Shown in pieces: positions 60,619 through 64,000 of a stretch of DNA of 64,000 nt. The translations under genes were made by a program, and so were the position numbers. The DNA comes from JANQOH01 sp965243325 (lineage in GTDB: Bacteria > Pseudomonadota > Alphaproteobacteria > UBA7887): assembly GCA_965243325.1 (NCBI GenBank), contig CBDEUQ010000003.1, positions 3,224,001 through 3,288,000 of the forward strand. The letters are read 5' to 3'. Below the pieces are notes generated by a model. That model saw only the letters and a program-made list of their open reading frames with translations. It did not search any database and was not told the origin of the DNA. Numbering within the stretch: position 1 is the stretch's first letter; every line of letters starts with the position of its first letter.

Positions 60619-62561
60619 GCATAACCGCGCAGACGCCCGGCCCTGCGCCATTTTTTGATGGTGCGGATCGAGACGGTGAGCCGGTCGGCGGCCTCATGGA
60701 TCGTCAACAGCCCACGATCGCGAAGCCGCTCGTAGCGTGACCTGAGAGACCGATTGTGGCGGGTTGCTGTCACCAGCTTCGGGGTAAAGGCATGGCCATG
60801 CCCGGTTCGGGATCCGCGCGTATTGAGGATCGACGCAATCTCGCCATCCGTGTGGTCATCCAACAGCCTGTCGATCTCGGCAACGATCTCATCGCTGGTC
60901 CTGCGGATTTCATACACGCGTGGATCCGGCGTCCAGATGAGCTCTCTGGTCGCGCCGCCGCGCAGGCGCACTCCCAGGCTCCGCGTGGCCTTGGTCAGCG
61001 TCACGTCCTCGATCAGCAGCCGCGCCATCCGCTTGCGCTCGCGGTGCGGCGTCGCCGGATCGTTCCACAGGCGGGGGAAGTCTCTGGCCAGCTCAAGCAC
61101 TCGCTTTCGTTGCTCATCGTCCAACCCCCGGTCAGGCTCGGCGCGGCTGCGATCGAGCTCGTGCTGCGCCTCGTCCAGGGCCCGGAGTTTCGCGTTCCAT
61201 TCCGCCTCCAGCACGTCGGCGACCATCCGGTTGTCGGGATGGGTCTGCATGAACCGTTGCCTCGCCAAGTCCGCTTCCTCGCGGGCGCGCTGCACCTGTT
61301 GGGAACGCCATAAATCGGCCTCCTCGGCGCGGGCCGTGAGCTCGTTCTGCACTTGGAGCGCGACGTCCAGCGTGAGCGGTGTCACCAGTTCCACCAGCAG
61401 CTCGCCGACCGCGCGATCGATGGCGCCGCCCGATACGCCCTGACACACGCTGCCGCTCGCTGTCTCGATCCCTTCTCTCTGGCACACATAATCGGGATAT
61501 TGCCGTCCTTTACGGGTGCGGTAGCGGACCGTCATGCTCCGGCCGCAGACGCCGCAGATGGCCAGGCCCTGCAGCAGTGCCGGTCCCTCGCGCGGGGGGC
61601 TGCGGCGCTTCGCTTCGTAGGATTGCGCATTGTTCCGGAGTTGCAGTTCGTTCTCCTCGAACCGCTCCCAGGTGATGTAGCCCGGGTGCGCGTCGCGCAA
61701 CAGCACCGTCCATTCCTCGCGCGCCAGGCGCCTGTGCTCGACACCGCCGCCGGGCCGCCGGCGGCGCCGGGTGCGGCCGTACGCGAAGGCACCGGCGTAT
61801 CGCGGGTTGTGCAGCGTGTTGATCACCTGCGAGAACTTCAGCCGCTTCCAATGCAGCTCGCCCTTTTGCGGTCCGCTGAGAGGACGGTGGGGGAACAGCA
61901 GCTTCTCTCTGTTGAAGTGCTTCACCGTGGCCTGCGCGGAGCCGGTCCGGGTGAAGGTGTCGAACAGCAGGCGCAGGCCGTGCTGCACTTGTTCGTCGGG
62001 GTCGAGCACCACCTGGTCGAGCGGGTCGTAGACCAGCCCCACCGGCAGAGGAAGCTTCAACTCCCCGCGCTTGGCCGCGTTGAGCGTCCCGCCGCGCAGC
62101 CGGGCGCGCATCATGTGCAGCTCTGCCTCGCTCATCGTGCCTTTAAGCCCCAGCAGGAGCCGGTCATTGAAGTCGACGGGATCGTAGACGCCGTCCTCGT
62201 CGAGGATCAGTGTCTCGCTCAGCGCGCAGAGCTCGATCAGCCGATGCCAGTCGGTGGAGTTGCGCGCGAGACGGCTGACCTCGAGCCCGAGCACGATGCC
62301 GGCCCGGCCCATGCCGACCTCGGCGACCAGGTGCTGGAACCCCTCGCGGTCGCTGTCGGCGCCAGAGAGGCCGAGATCGCGGTCGATCACGACGATGTTC
62401 TCGGTCGGCCAGCCCAGCGCCACGGCGCGCTCCCGCAGCGCGTACTGGCGGCGCGTGCTCTCGCCATGGTCGAACACCTGCTGCAGGCTTGACTGGCGCA
62501 CGTACAAGTAGGCATCGCGGCTCAGATGGCCCGTATCCACCTTCTGATGGGCGCTGCTCAT
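60540..62561 (-). CDS. Large serine recombinase
   Basis: 673 residues. Resolvase domain at the N-terminus: DAYLYVRQSSLQQVFDHGES with the nucleophile serine, IVLGLEVSRLARNSTDWHRL, then the recombinase domain (about 190-300). A zinc beta-ribbon follows (CGVCGRSMTVRY ... YVCQREG, about 355-390) and a coiled coil (about 440-520). The C-terminus (about 625-655) is an unusual HTH: LTIHEAADRLTVSIRTIKKW. It would move the element by a serine-DNA intermediate. ATG at 62561 overlaps the upstream gene stop by 4 bases. Confidence 0.92.
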   Translation of the reverse strand: MSSAHQKVDTGHLSRDAYLYVRQSSLQQVFDHGESTRRQYALRERAVALGWPTENIVVIDRDLGLSGADSDREGFQHLVAEVGMGRAGIVLGLEVSRLARNSTDWHRLIELCALSETLILDEDGVYDPVDFNDRLLLGLKGTMSEAELHMMRARLRGGTLNAAKRGELKLPLPVGLVYDPLDQVVLDPDEQVQHGLRLLFDTFTRTGSAQATVKHFNREKLLFPHRPLSGPQKGELHWKRLKFSQVINTLHNPRYAGAFAYGRTRRRRRPGGGVEHRRLAREEWTVLLRDAHPGYITWERFEENELQLRNNAQSYEAKRRSPPREGPALLQGLAICGVCGRSMTVRYRTRKGRQYPDYVCQREGIETASGSVCQGVSGGAIDRAVGELLVELVTPLTLDVALQVQNELTARAEEADLWRSQQVQRAREEADLARQRFMQTHPDNRMVADVLEAEWNAKLRALDEAQHELDRSRAEPDRGLDDEQRKRVLELARDFPRLWNDPATPHRERKRMARLLIEDVTLTKATRSLGVRLRGGATRELIWTPDPRVYEIRRTSDEIVAEIDRLLDDHTDGEIASILNTRGSRTGHGHAFTPKLVTATRHNRSLRSRYERLRDRGLLTIHEAADRLTVSIRTIKKWRRAGRLRGYAYNDRPEYLFEVPDLPPTRQASRCGP

Positions 62562-62863
62562 GCCGGCTTTCCTTCCATATGGCCGTTGAGCATGGCGATC
62601 AGAATGTCGATCGCCGACGTCTCGACCCCGGTGGGCAACGGCCCGGGCGCGGCCCCCGCGCACGCGGCCGCCGGCGGGGCGGGCAGCGCGGCGAAGGCAT
62701 GCAGCCAGGCCGCGACGCCGCGCAACGCCACCACGCCGCTTCCGTGGCGGTCGTGGACGGCGCCGGGCTCGACGGCATGACGGCGCATCCGTTCGTACCC
62801 CTGTCCGTAGGCCGAAGGCTCCGCCGCCGGGAGCGCGGTGCAGGGTGGGTTGTGCATCGTCAT
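62558..62863 (-). CDS. Small element protein of unknown function
   Basis: 101 residues (MTMHNPPCTALPAAEPSAYG..., central GVAAWLHAFAALPAP, ending ILIAMLNGHMEGKPA). It overlaps the HTH gene by 4 bases and the recombinase gene by 4, so it is translated as part of one operon. No family recognised; its strict position suggests an accessory factor for recombination. Confidence 0.7.
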   Translation of the reverse strand: MTMHNPPCTALPAAEPSAYGQGYERMRRHAVEPGAVHDRHGSGVVALRGVAAWLHAFAALPAPPAAACAGAAPGPLPTGVETSAIDILIAMLNGHMEGKPA

Positions 62864-63318
62864 CGTTTTTTTCCCCGCGCCAGGGCGCGGTCGATGCTGC
62901 TGCGATGGACCGAGACGCCGAAGCGGTCGCGCACCAGCTCGACCATCTCGGCGGCGGTCAGCTCCGGCCGTTCGCTCTTCGCCGCCCGCAGCGCCTCGAC
63001 CACCTCGTCGCTGAGCTTGTGGGGCCGGCGCGGTCCCGGCCGGTCCGGCAGCAGGCCCGGCAGGCCGCCGGCCTCCCATGCGCGCTGCGCCTGATACCAG
63101 GTCGGCCGCGAGACGCCGAAGCTGGCGGCGGCGTGGCTCACTGGCACGCCGTCTTCGCGCACCCGGCGCAGCATCTCGTACTTGACCTGGAGCAGATCGC
63201 GCGGGTCGAAGAACGCATTGGACACGAACAGCTCGTCGCGCACCGCCTCCGCGTTCGGGTTCAGGCAGCCATGCTCCTTGAGGGCGCGGGTCTTGGCGTC
63301 GGCGGGGCGTCTGGCCAT
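62860..63318 (-). CDS. Helix-turn-helix protein of the recombinase element
   Basis: 152 residues with two HTH-like regions: VSHAAASFGVSRPTWYQAQR (about 70) and the region ERPELTAAEMVELVRDRFGV with HRSSIDRALARGKK (about 115-150), the layout of IS630/helix-turn-helix transposase-associated proteins (KLSDEVVEALRAAK). It may regulate the operon or guide target choice. The AT-rich region upstream (63319-63500) holds repeated operator-like sequences. Confidence 0.8.
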   Translation of the reverse strand: MARRPADAKTRALKEHGCLNPNAEAVRDELFVSNAFFDPRDLLQVKYEMLRRVREDGVPVSHAAASFGVSRPTWYQAQRAWEAGGLPGLLPDRPGPRRPHKLSDEVVEALRAAKSERPELTAAEMVELVRDRFGVSVHRSSIDRALARGKKR

Positions 63319-63340
63319 GGCGCGGGCTCCGTCGGAAAAG

Positions 63341-63366
63341 GAATGTAAGTATATTTATGCACATTC
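63341..63366. promoter_or_regulatory. Operator-like inverted repeat before the HTH gene
   Basis: GAATGTAAGT at 63341-63350 and ATGCACATTC at 63357-63366 form an imperfect dyad, 23 bases upstream of the HTH gene start. A related sequence lies in opposite orientation at 63483-63510, sharing GAATGT, AAG and TGCACAT. A binding site for the HTH protein is plausible. Confidence 0.4.
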
Positions 63367-63482
63367 CCAACGCCGTATCAACCCCTTTCTTCCTCTTTAT
63401 GATCGGAAACTCCATGCTATACTTCACATAATAGCCAGAAGACGCCGTCTTCCTGGCCGTCAAGATGCCCTGTATTCCCCGT

Positions 63483-63510
63483 TTATGTGCAAAAACATTC
63501 TTACACATTC
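63483..63510. promoter_or_regulatory. Second operator-like sequence, opposite orientation
   Basis: On the minus strand it reads GAATGTGTAAG (63510-63500) followed by TTTTTGCACATAA (63495-63483), resembling the site at 63341-63366. It overlaps the 3' end of the DUF5372 gene. The sequence between the two copies is unusually AT-rich for this genome. Confidence 0.35.
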
Positions 63511-63806
63511 GGCAAAATCTCCTTGACAGTCTCCGCCCCGTTATCGTTCTCCCGCACGGTGCGGTCGTCCCCATCCAGGCTGTCCAGCAATGCCGCCAGC
63601 GCAAACAGGTCCGAGAGGCGGAACGCCGACCGGCCCGCCGACACGCGCACAAACGGATCCTCGTCCGCTACGCTGGTCCAAGCCTGTCGGATGCTGCGCA
63701 GCGTCCCGTCGTCACTTGGGTATCGAAGCCACGCCACTCCCATGATCGTCCAGTTCTCAATCAGCTCGAACTCGCGCCCGTGAAGAGGATGAAACGGGTG
63801 CGTCAC
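63501..63806 (-). CDS. DUF5372 family protein
   Basis: 101 residues: THPFHPLHGREFELIENWTI at the start, LRYPSDDGTLRSIRQAWTSV, and DPFVRVSAGRSAFRLSDLFA, the conserved pattern of DUF5372 proteins that accompany recombinase genes. No function is known. It is the first gene of the element operon, 182 bases before the HTH gene. Confidence 0.8.
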   Translation of the reverse strand: MTHPFHPLHGREFELIENWTIMGVAWLRYPSDDGTLRSIRQAWTSVADEDPFVRVSAGRSAFRLSDLFALAALLDSLDGDDRTVRENDNGAETVKEILPNV

Positions 63807-63859
63807 CCGAAACCGCCGACCCTCAACGCATCTTGAGCGTGCAGTTGACCGTGTAATCC

Positions 63860-64000
63860 CGGCGGCAGGCGAAACGCACGCTCCATCACGAGCGCCGCGC
63901 CGCCGGGTTATGCGTCAAATGCGCGACGCCCGCGCCGGACGGCAAGGCGTATTGCGACCCCTGCGCCAAGGCCCGCTCCGGGCGCCGGAACCACGAGGCG
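63860..64000 (+). pseudogene. 3' continuation of the interrupted zinc-ribbon gene (runs off the window)
   Basis: An open frame reading RRQAKRTLHHERRAAG, then CVKCATPAPDGKAYCDPC, then AKARSGRRNHEA up to the last base. It has the same CxxC-x(11)-CxxC unit and basic spacer as the three units of the gene at 59914-60480, on the same strand. Removal of 60481-63859 would join ...CREDRK to RRQAK... in frame. No start codon is needed here. Confidence 0.7.

Larger units (their letters stand above)
60481..63859 (-). mobile_element. 3.4-kb serine-recombinase element inserted in the zinc-ribbon gene
   Basis: The two halves of the zinc-ribbon gene (ending ...CREDRK at 60480 and resuming RRQAKRTLHHERRAAG at 63860) define the limits to within a few bases. 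All four genes read on the minus strand: DUF5372, HTH, small protein, large serine recombinase. Near both ends the motif ACTGCAC occurs in opposite orientation (60496-60502 approximately, and 63838-63845 region reading GTGCAGT), possible terminal sites. This trio of recombinase, HTH protein and DUF5372 recurs in alphaproteobacteria, which supports a mobile unit. Confidence 0.7.

Overview
This is high-GC DNA (about two-thirds G+C) that fits an alphaproteobacterium, most probably of a Rhodospirillales-like lineage. The support is conserved gene order: separate glyQ and glyS beside ppdK, a yajC-secD-secF-Mth938-squalene/phytoene synthase run convergent with trmFO, and a DUF2325 protein. The species cannot be named from the sequence alone.

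Layout. 1-16.2 kb is mostly core chromosome: a multi-cupin protein, YgfZ, an XRE antitoxin-like gene beside a decayed second antitoxin, a DUF2325 protein behind a Fur-box-like inverted pair, an SDR, polyprenyl diphosphate synthase, a small DUF2007/TrmN6/S49 peptidase operon, glyQS, ppdK and an HpcH/HpaI-type lyase. A tRNA-Pro(CGG) at 16.3 kb is the attachment site of a 9.66-kb element (16344-26052) bounded by perfect 45-bp direct repeats. The element carries a tyrosine integrase, an AlpA/Xis-like HTH protein, large terminase, HNH nuclease, HK97-type capsid, prohead protease, portal and connector proteins, but no tail, lysis or replication genes. It looks like a capsid-forming phage satellite. 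26.1-36.8 kb returns to chromosomal metabolism: acyl-CoA dehydrogenase, CoA transferase, trmFO, the Sec accessory operon, an LLM oxidoreductase and hydantoinase B.

36.8-64 kb is accessory. Two related TonB-dependent receptors converge, with a 17-codon remnant of a third. Next is a DNA methyltransferase-HNH fusion whose ribosome-binding site and ATG lie before eight copies of an 8-bp repeat that leave the gene out of frame, so it looks phase-variable and currently OFF. A relic junction of an IS transposase 3' end and a hyuA 5' end follows. Then comes a 3,761-residue Calx-beta/autotransporter adhesin on the minus strand with 25 copies of GGCTC between its promoter and start codon. Beyond it lie an IS with a DDE transposase, small accessory genes, and a protein built of CxxC zinc ribbons that has been split by a 3.4-kb element encoding a large serine recombinase, an HTH protein, a small protein and a DUF5372 protein.

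The strongest leads are the capsid-forming satellite, the two non-triplet repeat tracts at the 5' ends of a methyltransferase-nuclease and a giant adhesin, and the serine-recombinase element whose ends can be placed because it interrupts a recognisable gene.
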